Shown: positions 41,241 through 49,142 of the stretch, piece by piece
How positions within the stretch are numbered: position 1 is the stretch's first letter
Layout of the letters: each line of letters begins with the position of its first letter
Virus record (IMG/VR): IMGVR_UViG_3300007346_005272
Coordinates: 1-52,676 of that record
DNA from: a virus
Strand: one strand, 5' to 3'
DNA: 52,676 bases
The notes under the pieces: model-generated
Told to the model about the DNA's origin: nothing
What the model saw: only the letters and a program-made list of their open reading frames with translations
Database searches by the model: none
Position numbers and translations under genes: made by a program

Positions 41241-42557
41241 ATGTCTAACGAAGCTCCAGACTGGAACAAAATTCGGCAATACCTAGAACCAAAACGTTCC
41301 GAATATTGGATCGAAGAACCGTCGATGACACAAAAAGTCTTCCTAAAAAGCACTGCACAAGAAGTTCTCTTCGGTGGAGCCGCAGGCGGTGGAAAATCTA
41401 GTGCTCTAATCATGGCAGCCCTACAATACGTAGACGTACCCGGTTACAGCGCAATCCTGTTTAGGCGTACATACGCTGACCTTGCACTACCCGGCGCCCT
41501 CATGGACCGCTTCAGAGACTGGACTATGCAATACGACGACGTTCACTGGAATGCCAACAGCTACACAGCAACTTTCCCTAGCGGTGCAAGAGTCACATTC
41601 GGTTACCTCAACAACGTCAACGACTACCTCAGATACAAGGGTTCGGAATTCCAATTCATCGGAATGGACGAGGTAACAGAAATTAGAGAATCTGACTACC
41701 GTTACATGTTCTCTCGTCTTCGTCGTCCAGCATCAGGACCGCTAGCTCAAGTACCGCTGAGAATGCGGGCAGCTACAAACCCTGCACCTAACTGGGTCAG
41801 ACAGCGATTCCTTGTTGAAGGAAAAAATCGTGGACGAATCTTTATTCCTTCGATGCTGACCGATAACCCTGGTATTGATCCGGCTTCTTACCGTGCAGTT
41901 TTGCAGGAGCTAGATCCTGTTGAAAGAAAACGTTTGGAGTTTGGTGACTGGTGGTCAACTGCTTTAGGATCACTTTTCAACCGTGAAAGTTTTGAGGTTA
42001 TCGACCATAACGAGATCCCATCATTCTCGAACGATACACAAATCGTCAGATTCTGGGACCTCGCTGGCTCAGAACCAACACAATCAAACCCGGACCCTGA
42101 CTGGACCGTTGGCTGTCTCGGAGCGTTTGACAATGGCGTGTTCTATATCTTGGATATCCGTAGAATTAGGGCGAAGGGCGATAAAGTTGAAAAGTTCATT
42201 AGAGCCACCGCTGCGGAAGATGGTCCCGAAATCCCGATCATGATGGAGCAAGAGCCAGGGTCTGCAGGTAAAAACCTTATTGACCAATACGCTAGATATG
42301 TGCTACCCGGCTATGACTTCAAAGGCCAACGCGCTACTGGTGATAAAGTCACCAGAGCCAAGCCACTTTCGGCAGCTGTAGCCAACGGAAATGTTCGCCT
42401 TATGATGGCAGAGTGGAACACAGACTTTTTGGACGAAATCTCTTCGTTCCCGGAAGCACGAGTACACGACGATCAAGTTGACGCTGCAGTACACGCTTTC
42501 AACTATTGTGCAGGACTTGGTATGGGGCGTCGCAAAAAGATTGAGATTATAATCTGA
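41241..42557 (+). CDS. Terminase large subunit
   Basis: A 438-aa DNA packaging motor. ATPase: Walker A GGAAGGGKSS (45-54), Walker B FQFIGMDE (137-144), coupling motif AATNP (177-181). RNase H-like nuclease: D273 in RFWDLAGSEP, E336/E338 in MMEQEP, D410/D411/D414 in VHDDQVDAA. ATG at 41241 with AAGGA 11 nt upstream. It is the only clear plus-strand gene: it diverges from the portal operon and its stop abuts the stop of the DUF932 gene with no base between them. No small terminase was found nearby. Confidence 0.95.
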   Translation: MSNEAPDWNKIRQYLEPKRSEYWIEEPSMTQKVFLKSTAQEVLFGGAAGGGKSSALIMAALQYVDVPGYSAILFRRTYADLALPGALMDRFRDWTMQYDDVHWNANSYTATFPSGARVTFGYLNNVNDYLRYKGSEFQFIGMDEVTEIRESDYRYMFSRLRRPASGPLAQVPLRMRAATNPAPNWVRQRFLVEGKNRGRIFIPSMLTDNPGIDPASYRAVLQELDPVERKRLEFGDWWSTALGSLFNRESFEVIDHNEIPSFSNDTQIVRFWDLAGSEPTQSNPDPDWTVGCLGAFDNGVFYILDIRRIRAKGDKVEKFIRATAAEDGPEIPIMMEQEPGSAGKNLIDQYARYVLPGYDFKGQRATGDKVTRAKPLSAAVANGNVRLMMAEWNTDFLDEISSFPEARVHDDQVDAAVHAFNYCAGLGMGRRKKIEIII

Positions 42558-43499
42558 CTAAGCGTCTCTTACCGCATTAAAGACATTTACTTTAAGCCGA
42601 TGACTGAAGTTGTCTAACTCTAACGAGTGCTGTGCTGCTTCAATCGGTGGAATATCTCTGTGGAAATCTATGTATTCCGTAATAGCGTTATACGCCGCCC
42701 ACTTCGTTTCACCGAACCGGCCAAGATTATGAGGCTGACGGTAAATAGTATTGATCTTCTCGTGCACATCTTCAGCGTTGGAACGCTTCTTAGCAGAAGA
42801 AGCTCCTTGAGTGGACCAGAACTTTTCCATCACCTTGAACATTTTATCAGCAGACATGTGAGAAGATGTAAACTCGCTGATGATAAGGTCAAGCTTCTCC
42901 GACCAAATCTGACGCATCGTGAGAGCTTCTGTCGCATCCATAGGATCAATCGTCTCATTCGGTGTGTGTCGCTTACGCAAACTAAAATCTGCATCAGCAG
43001 AAAAACGATAAACAGAATTTGTTTCAGCCCGAACATCTAGGTTGTAATAGCAAATAGGGATACTGCCATCGTGGGAAGTAATGACAACGATATAGTTATC
43101 TACAGAATCCTCACCCATGGTAGACAGGATCTTTGTGCTACTATGCTTAACGGCCACGAAAAACTTACGACCTTCCTCAAGCACCCCGCAACTATGCAAA
43201 GAGGCTGCGCCGTTTGCTTTTGCCACGATATCTCTAGCTCTATCTAAAATGCTAGAGTTGGGTACAACCGAGTAACGTTCTTTCACGACCTCCCACATGA
43301 TGCGGTGAGTCTGATCCAAACTAACTCGGTTAATGATAAAGCGGTTAGGGAACGTGGCGATCTTGCCCATAACGTCGTCATGCATCAAGACCGGGCTTAG
43401 TGTAACAGTATAGTCGCCTTTGGACTTGAGTAAAATCTCGTTGTTCGATTGCTCAGACGAAATCCTAGTCCCAAGGTCAAGCCATGACTTATCGCTCAT
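42558..43499 (-). CDS. DUF932 family protein
   Basis: A 313-aa protein from ATG 43499 (MSDKSWLDLGTRISSEQ). A TTG start further upstream (43541) would read through the tandem repeat and is rejected. DUF932 patterns: KFFVAVKHSSTKI, DNYIVVITSHDGSIPI, SLRKRHTPNETIDPMDATEA, and the conserved GRFGETKWAAYNAITEYIDF near residue 265. DUF932 proteins are common on phages and plasmids; their function is unknown. Its 5' end has been tandemly copied twice upstream in 61-bp units. Its stop abuts the terminase stop. Confidence 0.85.
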   Translation of the reverse strand: MSDKSWLDLGTRISSEQSNNEILLKSKGDYTVTLSPVLMHDDVMGKIATFPNRFIINRVSLDQTHRIMWEVVKERYSVVPNSSILDRARDIVAKANGAASLHSCGVLEEGRKFFVAVKHSSTKILSTMGEDSVDNYIVVITSHDGSIPICYYNLDVRAETNSVYRFSADADFSLRKRHTPNETIDPMDATEALTMRQIWSEKLDLIISEFTSSHMSADKMFKVMEKFWSTQGASSAKKRSNAEDVHEKINTIYRQPHNLGRFGETKWAAYNAITEYIDFHRDIPPIEAAQHSLELDNFSHRLKVNVFNAVRDA

Positions 43500-43560
43500 A
43501 TCCGGACCCCGGCTCAGACGAAATCCTAGTCCCAAGGTCAAGCCATGACTTATCGCTCAT
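43489..43560 (-). CDS. 23-codon mini-ORF created by the tandem repeat (copy 2)
   Basis: ATG 43560 opens with the same first 16 codons as the DUF932 protein (MSDKSWLDLG...), then shifts into PGSGYER and stops. Its stop overlaps the ATG of the real DUF932 gene at 43499, keeping start-stop coupling. Translation is plausible but unproven; the peptide is probably a by-product. Confidence 0.4.
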   Translation of the reverse strand: MSDKSWLDLGTRISSEPGSGYER

Positions 43561-43621
43561 ATCCGGACCCCGGCTCAGACGAAATCCTAGTCCCAAGGTC
43601 AAGCCATGACTTATCGCTCAT
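43550..43621 (-). CDS. 23-codon mini-ORF created by the tandem repeat (copy 3)
   Basis: Identical peptide to the mini-ORF at 43489-43560. Its ATG (43621) overlaps the end of the MazG-like gene by 11 nt, which is presumably the original coupling arrangement of the DUF932 start. Confidence 0.4.
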   Translation of the reverse strand: MSDKSWLDLGTRISSEPGSGYER

Positions 43622-43946
43622 CCCCGGACCCCTGAATCACGTTCCGATCGTATCGGTCAAAAAGCTTTTCGATATTTTCTTTAGCAATGTCGTTGAGATC
43701 AATACCAAGCTCCCAGGCGAGCACGGCAGCATACCAAAGCACATCACCGATTTCTTTACTGATAGCAGAGCGGAATACCGAATCAGTATAGTCCCCGTCA
43801 CTGTCTCTAATGTGCTTCTTTACCTTGTCAGCAACTTCGCCTGCTTCGCTAGCGAGACCAAGAGTCAGGTACTCAACCGCTGATTCCTTCGGATAAATAG
43901 CGGTCGTCTTAGCACCAACCTGATACGCATTAAATTCCATTCCCAT
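43611..43946 (-). CDS. MazG-like NTP pyrophosphohydrolase
   Basis: A 111-aa protein from ATG 43946 (MGMEFNAYQ), chosen because AGGAG lies 5 nt upstream; the ATG at 43961 would put that site inside the gene. All-alpha NTP pyrophosphatase pattern: LTLGLASEAGEVADKVKKHI (E-x2-E) and ISKEIGDVLWYAAVLAWELG (E-x2-D), the two helices holding Mg2+. Likely hydrolyses (d)NTPs to monophosphates, for nucleotide sanitation or ppGpp control. It overlaps nothing upstream and leads into the triplicated DUF932 start. Confidence 0.85.
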   Translation of the reverse strand: MGMEFNAYQVGAKTTAIYPKESAVEYLTLGLASEAGEVADKVKKHIRDSDGDYTDSVFRSAISKEIGDVLWYAAVLAWELGIDLNDIAKENIEKLFDRYDRNVIQGSGDER

Positions 43947-43957
43947 TTTATCTCCTG

Positions 43958-44485
43958 TCACAGCGACTCGGGATCGCCCGTCGGTCGCTCAATCTTAACG
44001 CTCTCTCCTGTTGCCGATTCAATCGGCACCCAGGCAGGCGAATACTTATGTGCTTTAATCTTACGCATCTTGATTAAAGAACCTTCCATGAGCAACATAA
44101 ACTCATCATCATCTAAGCCTAGCTGATCTTGGAAATCTTCACCATCAATATCGTTATCTAAAAACAACTCTCGCAAAAGCTCTGACAAGAACTTATTGAC
44201 TACAACGCCACGGTTCCGGTTCAGGTTCACGTGGAGTATCGCTGCCTCAACATCATCCACGTCTACCTTTACAATAGGGACTTCTTCTAGCTCTAGAAGC
44301 TTAGCAATCTCCCAACGATGGAACCCATCAATGATACATGCAGTAGATGCTTGACATACAATTGGTTGAAGTATGCCAAACTTTTCAACAGAGGTACGCA
44401 ATCTATTGAAGTCCGGTGAAACAACATAGTTCACTGAACCCCAAAAAGAAGGCTGCAATTTATTTGGAGAAACTGAAATGTACAT
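43958..44485 (-). CDS. ParB/IbrB-like nuclease-domain protein
   Basis: In this 175-aa protein, residues ~25-105 form a ParB-type N domain: LRTSVEKFGILQPIVCQ, then IIDGFHRWEIAKLLELEEVP with the G-x-HR motif near 53-56, and HVNLNRNRGVVV. It lies 4 nt after the PAPS-reductase-like gene. This pair (ParB-like plus PAPS reductase-like) is the IbrB/IbrA arrangement known from phages and enterobacteria. No centromere-like repeats are near, so partition is unlikely. Confidence 0.8.
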   Translation of the reverse strand: MYISVSPNKLQPSFWGSVNYVVSPDFNRLRTSVEKFGILQPIVCQASTACIIDGFHRWEIAKLLELEEVPIVKVDVDDVEAAILHVNLNRNRGVVVNKFLSELLRELFLDNDIDGEDFQDQLGLDDDEFMLLMEGSLIKMRKIKAHKYSPAWVPIESATGESVKIERPTGDPESL

Positions 44486-44489
44486 TTAC

Positions 44490-45659
44490 TTAACTTAACC
44501 TAAAATCGTCGTGCAAGTCAAGGCTATCGGCATCAGCTATATCTTGATAGAGAGCCTGCATCCTCTTCTTGTGTGCAATCGTTTGCGGACCAACTGGGGA
44601 AGGGTTCCCCACAACGGAATTCAGAAGCAAGGTTCGAACTAGATGATCAATCGGATATGCAAAAGGGTCTTTCTTATGTGATGTTCTAAACTTATCTGCA
44701 AAAGAAAAAGCTAGACGCTTATAGTCGGCATCAATAAAATGCATTTCGATACATTCCTTAACGCCATCCCACCCATCTGCAACAAAATCATCTATGAGCG
44801 CTTCTATATCGTACTCTCCCCAGAGCTGACGCTGAGTATCTATCTCAGGGAACGTTTCAACTAGCCGATCGTAAAACTCTGGCTCGGTCTTGATTACGTC
44901 AGTCAACCTTCTAGCTGCAGTAGAAAACAAGGGCGTACCAACTCGTTGATTTGCTCCACCCAACATAGCGTAATCATAGTACTTGCAATAAGGAGCACCA
45001 TGCTCTTCTGTGATAAACTTAAGAACATCATCAGAAGTCCAATCGTATAGAACTTTTGCAAACCGTAGTGGAATTGACTTGGGTAAACCCTGAGGACGAT
45101 TGATGTAATTTTCGTGAAGCTTCTGAGTAACAGATCGGTACCGGACCATTGACTCATTCGCCCTTACTCCGGTAATAAACGCAGTTCGGCCACGCTTGCC
45201 CTGCATTGTATACTCATCTATTCGTTTAGGGAGGGGTAGATTACCAGACAATCCAAAATGCTCGGCCCGAATAGAGTTTGGCGGAAAGTCCCGGACCAGC
45301 AAGCCACACTCTTCCCTAAACGCCGACCACAACAAAACTAGCTCACGGGTACCCATGGACCAAACTTCTTGCAGCTGAGGGAGACAGTACCATTCCATGT
45401 CAACCCAATCGTAGTTACTTACTTCAGTAACAAACTCTTCTGCTGCAGGAGAAATGATCTCTTCGTCACGGAAAATCGTTTTGACAGGTCCAAGCCCACG
45501 CTCTTCATGAACCTCTTTCGCAAGATACAGCGCAGCCGTACTGTCTTTACCGCCACTAAACTGAACGCAAACTGTATCAAAGATATCATAAACGTGACGA
45601 ATTCGCTGCCTAGCAGCCTCTACACAATTTATATCCAAATACATTTGCTTACGAGGCAC
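44490..45659 (-). CDS. PAPS reductase-family (IbrA-like) PP-loop protein
   Basis: A 389-aa protein with the PP-loop VCVQFSGGKDSTAALYLA (SGGKDS at 35-40) and IFRDEEIISPA downstream, typical of the phosphoadenosine phosphosulfate reductase superfamily. GKRGRTAFITGVRANESMVR (~155-175) and YDWTSDDVLKFITEEHG (~205-220) match IbrA-like members. The start is GTG at 45659 with GGAG 8 nt upstream. Between two ParB-like genes. These proteins are suspected of nucleotide or tRNA/DNA modification, or regulation; the actual reaction is unknown. True sulfate reduction is unlikely here. Confidence 0.82.
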   Translation of the reverse strand: MPRKQMYLDINCVEAARQRIRHVYDIFDTVCVQFSGGKDSTAALYLAKEVHEERGLGPVKTIFRDEEIISPAAEEFVTEVSNYDWVDMEWYCLPQLQEVWSMGTRELVLLWSAFREECGLLVRDFPPNSIRAEHFGLSGNLPLPKRIDEYTMQGKRGRTAFITGVRANESMVRYRSVTQKLHENYINRPQGLPKSIPLRFAKVLYDWTSDDVLKFITEEHGAPYCKYYDYAMLGGANQRVGTPLFSTAARRLTDVIKTEPEFYDRLVETFPEIDTQRQLWGEYDIEALIDDFVADGWDGVKECIEMHFIDADYKRLAFSFADKFRTSHKKDPFAYPIDHLVRTLLLNSVVGNPSPVGPQTIAHKKRMQALYQDIADADSLDLHDDFRLS

Positions 45660-45664
45660 GAGAC

Positions 45665-46447
45665 TTACTCCAGATGCTGGTCAAAGAAATCAAACAAAAG
45701 TTCTGTCGTTGTAGCGCCTTCGTACACAGGACTCTCCTTCAACTTGTGAAGAATGCGGTACCAGCCCGCCTGTTGATCGGTGTTCTCGAAAACAAGAGTA
45801 AACTGAATAGCGACGTTCTTGCTACCAGCCGCACCGACTGTGGTGCTTCCTTGAGTCACAATCGTATCAGTGCTTACACCTTCAGGGTTGAACGTTTGAG
45901 TTGGGGTCTCATCTGTACTGTCACTCACGAAAGCAGGAACGTTGTTCTCTTCAGGAACCCTGTTTACCGTGATCTCTGGGGCAGTCCAACCGTCATTAGG
46001 CGCACTTGATACCTGCGAAGAAATTACATTGTTTTCAATCGTGGCAATCGAAAAATCGTCCCAACCAAGGGTGCTGTAAAAATCTTCGTCCAAGCTAACA
46101 GCATCCGATAGCAAGTCGATAAGAGCGCTTTCATCAGTCTCACCAAGCTCAGAAATCCTATTGTCTGCCAGCGAGAAAGCAAGAGCGTCTTCTGAATCTA
46201 AATCAACGATGGACACAGCAATTTCTTGCCAACCTAAACGCTTAGCAGCTTCTAACTGATGATTGCCAGCGATAACTAAAAGTTTATCGCCATCCTCTAC
46301 GGCCACAATGGGCTTCACTTGTCCAAACTTGTTGTAAGACGCCATGATTGCATCAACATTACCACGACGTGCGTTAACCTCAAGAGGCTTCAGTAGCTCA
46401 ATGTCTACAGCCAACGACTGAATATTTGAAGCGATGTTATGGATCAT
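45665..46447 (-). CDS. Second ParB-like nuclease-domain protein
   Basis: A 260-aa protein from ATG 46447, which overlaps the methyltransferase stop (ATGA); the in-frame start at 46483 is rejected. Residues ~10-105: SLAVDIELLKPLEVNARRGN, IVAVEDGDKLLVIAGNHQLE, AAKRLGWQEIAVSIVDLD, ALAFSLADNRISELG, a ParB-type domain with GNHQ in place of G-x-HR. The C-terminal part is polar, Thr/Ser-rich, ending in a helical ELLFDFFDQHLE. Such genes often accompany phage DNA methyltransferases. It differs from the 175-aa ParB-like protein and could guide or regulate the IbrA-like enzyme. Confidence 0.78.
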   Translation of the reverse strand: MIHNIASNIQSLAVDIELLKPLEVNARRGNVDAIMASYNKFGQVKPIVAVEDGDKLLVIAGNHQLEAAKRLGWQEIAVSIVDLDSEDALAFSLADNRISELGETDESALIDLLSDAVSLDEDFYSTLGWDDFSIATIENNVISSQVSSAPNDGWTAPEITVNRVPEENNVPAFVSDSTDETPTQTFNPEGVSTDTIVTQGSTTVGAAGSKNVAIQFTLVFENTDQQAGWYRILHKLKESPVYEGATTTELLFDFFDQHLE

Positions 46448-47067
46448 GACGGCGCATACCCCATAACTGCACATTGCCACCACCAGTACCCGACCGTAGG
46501 CCAGCGCATGTTTGTGCGTGAGTCATACCAATCATGTCGGTTGCCGGGTAGGTCCCGCTCAATGTAAGGAGAGTAAACCTGTACATTCTCGAAGTGTGTA
46601 TTCATGACCAGCTCTAAGCGATCTTCATAGCAATTCCAATGGTGCGCTGCTCCATCCCACCACTCCGGCGGAGTCTTAGTAAGATATTGACCATCGTCGG
46701 ACATGTGATAAATTTGCGAGTCAACATCCTGATGCTCCATCGTAGAAACAACCATGTCCCAAGGCTCTAGTTTCTCAGCCCACCGCTTAATACACTTATG
46801 AACATCAGGACCGACAGCAAGGACCGGGGCACCCGGCTTAGCGATGCGAACCATATCTGTCAAAAAGACACCCAGCTTCGGCCACGCAATATGCTCAAGC
46901 ACATGGCCGAGATAGATCGCATCAAATGTGTCATCCTCAAACGGATACGGTTCATCCATCTTTACCAAAACATCAGGTGTTGTGGAATGATCTTCCCACA
47001 CATCTGTGTTGACCCATCCGTCGATATAGTGGGTACCGCACCCCACATTGAGTAACTGCTTTTCCAT
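46444..47067 (-). CDS. SAM-dependent methyltransferase
   Basis: A 207-aa class I methyltransferase. Motif I LLNVGCGTHYIDGWVNTD (~5-22), an acidic motif II region, and motif IV-like FDAIYLGHVLEHIAWPKLG (~48-66) with GAPVLAVGPDVHK (~78-90). The C-terminal HHWNCYEDRLELVMN and the W-rich PTVGYWWWQCAV end are unusual. No DNA-MTase DPPY/NPPF motif is present, so the target is more likely a small molecule, sugar or protein than an adenine in DNA. It is coupled to the second ParB-like gene. Confidence 0.82.
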   Translation of the reverse strand: MEKQLLNVGCGTHYIDGWVNTDVWEDHSTTPDVLVKMDEPYPFEDDTFDAIYLGHVLEHIAWPKLGVFLTDMVRIAKPGAPVLAVGPDVHKCIKRWAEKLEPWDMVVSTMEHQDVDSQIYHMSDDGQYLTKTPPEWWDGAAHHWNCYEDRLELVMNTHFENVQVYSPYIERDLPGNRHDWYDSRTNMRWPTVGYWWWQCAVMGYAPS

Positions 47068-47076
47068 AGCGTTCTC

Positions 47077-47427
47077 CTAAAACTTTACTTGCGATCTGAC
47101 ATTTGCTGCAATCGTGCGCAAGGCATCGCAGGCAGTGCGTAATGAATGAAGACGTTCACGCTTCGCTTTAACCAACGCTTCAGCGATCATAGAATCGTAC
47201 TGAAGATCGCTTGTCTTGTAACCCGCCCAGCTTTCTTTCTGCTTCACGGCACCTTCCGCTGCTAGATATTCCTTATACCAAGCGCTCTTGTAAGACGCTT
47301 CTTTTTGGGCATGATCCTTGCACAGGATCTCAAATGCTTCAGTTTCTTGCTCAATTTCACCAATCAAGCGGACAAGTTCAGACTCAACTTCAACCTGACT
47401 GATTGGCGCAGTTCTCGTACTATTCAT
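47077..47427 (-). CDS. Small coiled-coil protein, unknown
   Basis: A 116-aa helical, charged protein (VESELVRLIGEIEQETEAFE, IAEALVKAKRERLHSLRTAC). ATG at 47427. Proteins of this kind are frequent in phage recombination or late regions; I know no function. It lies between a methyltransferase and an HNH nuclease gene on the same strand. Confidence 0.6.
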   Translation of the reverse strand: MNSTRTAPISQVEVESELVRLIGEIEQETEAFEILCKDHAQKEASYKSAWYKEYLAAEGAVKQKESWAGYKTSDLQYDSMIAEALVKAKRERLHSLRTACDALRTIAANVRSQVKF

Positions 47428-47436
47428 GTCGCTATT

Positions 47437-47817
47437 CTATCCATTTCCATTCATCTCGTCAATAATAGACTGTAGGCGTTCGGCTTCACTGCCCCAGTCA
47501 ACCTTCACCCCCGAAACGCCACGTTCCAGCAGATCGTCTAAATGCTCTCTACCTAGCTCATCTTCAAGCCATCTCGCCCAAACCAGCGGGTTTTTAGACT
47601 GCTTCCAATGGCACGACGCACACAAGGCAACCGCATTCTTTTCATCAGTCCTAGTAGCCGAGATAGACCGACTGATTATATGAGCGCACTGTATCTGCTT
47701 GCCGTCATCTTTGTGAACCCCGCACCAGCGACAGCGAAACCCATCACGAGTCCTCACAAGTAGACTGTGTAACTTTGTGGCTTTAGCTTTAGCCGCTGTC
47801 CCGTAATTGGCAGCCAT
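47437..47817 (-). CDS. HNH endonuclease
   Basis: A 126-aa protein from ATG 47817, 1 nt after the dioxygenase stop (TGAGATG); an ATG at 47859 would overlap that gene. Motif: FRCRWCG-x4 (~30-36), QIQCAHIISRS (H-I-I-S, ~42-52), KNAVALCASCHWKQSKNP (~60-77). The two CxxC pairs bind structural zinc and the His residues the catalytic metal. It may be a free-standing homing enzyme or a packaging-type HNH; distance from the terminase favours the former. Confidence 0.82.
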   Translation of the reverse strand: MAANYGTAAKAKATKLHSLLVRTRDGFRCRWCGVHKDDGKQIQCAHIISRSISATRTDEKNAVALCASCHWKQSKNPLVWARWLEDELGREHLDDLLERGVSGVKVDWGSEAERLQSIIDEMNGNG

Positions 47818-47818
47818 C

Positions 47819-48718
47819 TCACAAAGGAATGTTTTGATTGATTGGGAAGAACCATCCACCGTCCTGATACTGGTACCCTTGTGGCATATCGGGACGATGA
47901 TTCACACCTGAATAGTGGAGAATTGCTGTCTCTCTCCACAAGTCTGGATTGTTTGGAATTGCGCCTCGATGCATCAAGCGTGCATGCCAAATTAATACAT
48001 CACCCTTCTTGGCGATAAACTTTTCAGTCGAAAGGTTGCCACGATGTAAGATGTCTTCAAACATGGGAGTAAGGAAGCGCTCCGAGTACTTAGGCCAGTT
48101 AGGATCATCTCGCTCATGAGGCTCTAACCTAGACTTTGTTGCATCTTGCGTAATAACCGGAAGAACATGACTACCCGGAACATACTCAAATGGGCCAGCA
48201 TCTTCATGCACATCATCCAATGCAACCCACACAGCCAAGTAATGATCCTTATTCGTGTCAGGATTCAAATACCCGTCTTGGTGCCAGTTCCGTTCTGTGG
48301 ACTTCCAACCAGTCAAGTTCAAATGAATACCCATCTGATCGCCAATAAGATGCTCAAGGATATTACTTAATGGAGCATAGGTAGCGATATTCATTAGACT
48401 TTCTACCTGAAAGTAAGCACACTCGCCAGGGTAGCCCAAAGGACGATCATGGTTGACACGATTATGCTGAATCCAGTCTTGACGGTATGCTTCAATCATG
48501 TCGTCGGGAATCAACGAGTCAACAATTACAACACCGTTATGCCTCCATCCCTTCTGGATATCAGAAAGAAACGATTCGTTAACTTCCTCTCTATCTAAAA
48601 ATGGAAGATCGCTATCAGCGAACCCTCCAGATAGGCTGTTGATTTCGTCTAGTAGATCGGGATGCTCAGTTAGAGCTGAACCAATAAGGTTCTGCAGGAG
48701 TTCCGTTTTTCCAGGCAT
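47819..48718 (-). CDS. Phytanoyl-CoA dioxygenase (PhyH)-like Fe(II)/2-oxoglutarate oxygenase
   Basis: In this 299-aa protein the metal triad is visible: H146-Q-D148 in RNWHQDGYL and H250 in IWHARLMHRG, with R262 in WRETAILHYSG for 2-oxoglutarate. AVWVALDDVHEDAGPFEYVP and GSHVLP (~162-186) are typical of the PhyH family. The ATG at 48718 has AAAGG 8 nt upstream even though it overlaps the upstream HNH gene by 53 nt. Possible roles are hydroxylation of a nucleotide, amino acid or sugar; the substrate is unknown. Flanked by two HNH genes and near a glycosyltransferase gene. Confidence 0.87.
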   Translation of the reverse strand: MPGKTELLQNLIGSALTEHPDLLDEINSLSGGFADSDLPFLDREEVNESFLSDIQKGWRHNGVVIVDSLIPDDMIEAYRQDWIQHNRVNHDRPLGYPGECAYFQVESLMNIATYAPLSNILEHLIGDQMGIHLNLTGWKSTERNWHQDGYLNPDTNKDHYLAVWVALDDVHEDAGPFEYVPGSHVLPVITQDATKSRLEPHERDDPNWPKYSERFLTPMFEDILHRGNLSTEKFIAKKGDVLIWHARLMHRGAIPNNPDLWRETAILHYSGVNHRPDMPQGYQYQDGGWFFPINQNIPL

Positions 48719-49142
48719 TTCTTACCCTTTCTGCTTCGAGGAAATGCGACATTTTGTTTGACGTGCTTTTTAAATGAAGGCCAAGCATTTCAGAAATTAA
48801 AGGTTCTGTAGTTATTCTACTGTGACATGGCCTGCACACAGCCAGTAGATTCTCATACTCCAAGATGCTTCCGCCTTGTGACCTATTCACAAGTTCGTGA
48901 ATGTCTTTACTTTTATTATGCTTAACGAAAAGAGAATCACTATTGCCGGTCTGATAATCGTAAGAAGCCCACACCAAACAAGCTTCACAATGCGGGCGTT
49001 CAGACAGAAGTTGCTTAACAATGCTTCGACGGCCCACATACTTTTCCGACATCTTATCGGAACGCTTCTTTAAAGGAGTTCTCTTCAACTGACTACTACC
49101 ACGCTTCAACGGTGTTCTCTTTAGAGGCTTACCTCGCTTCAT
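48666..49142 (-). CDS. HNH endonuclease with basic N-terminus
   Basis: A 158-aa protein. The N-terminal ~30 residues are Lys/Arg-rich with the repeat LKRTPLK (three near-copies), probably DNA-binding. HNH core: HCEACLVWA (~52-60), DIHELVNRSQGGSILEYENL (~80-99), LLAVCRPCHSRIT (~100-112). ATG at 49142 overlaps the glycosyltransferase stop. Its end overlaps the dioxygenase start by 53 nt. It could have inserted next to the dioxygenase gene as a mobile homing nuclease. Confidence 0.82.
   Translation of the reverse strand: MKRGKPLKRTPLKRGSSQLKRTPLKKRSDKMSEKYVGRRSIVKQLLSERPHCEACLVWASYDYQTGNSDSLFVKHNKSKDIHELVNRSQGGSILEYENLLAVCRPCHSRITTEPLISEMLGLHLKSTSNKMSHFLEAERVRNAWKNGTPAEPYWFSSN

Larger units (their letters stand above)
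43451..43621. repeat. 61-bp tandem repeat, about three copies
   Basis: Copies begin at 43451, 43512 and 43573 (GCTCAGACG...), with near-perfect identity and a period of exactly 61 bp. The unit contains the start of the DUF932 gene and the last bases of the MazG-like gene. Since 61 is not a multiple of 3, each extra copy restarts the frame. Confidence 0.95.

Noticed and set aside
43500-43541. TTG start giving a 327-aa DUF932 protein
   Set aside because: The extra 14 residues come from the tandem repeat read in a shifted frame; the ATG at 43499 begins the repeated and presumably original N-terminus.
43451-43621. Attachment site or CRISPR repeat
   Set aside because: Head-to-tail 61-bp copies without spacers and without an integrase or cas gene nearby.
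43958-44485. Plasmid/prophage partition ParB
   Set aside because: No ParA and no parS-like palindromes; the pairing with a PAPS-reductase-like gene points to IbrB.
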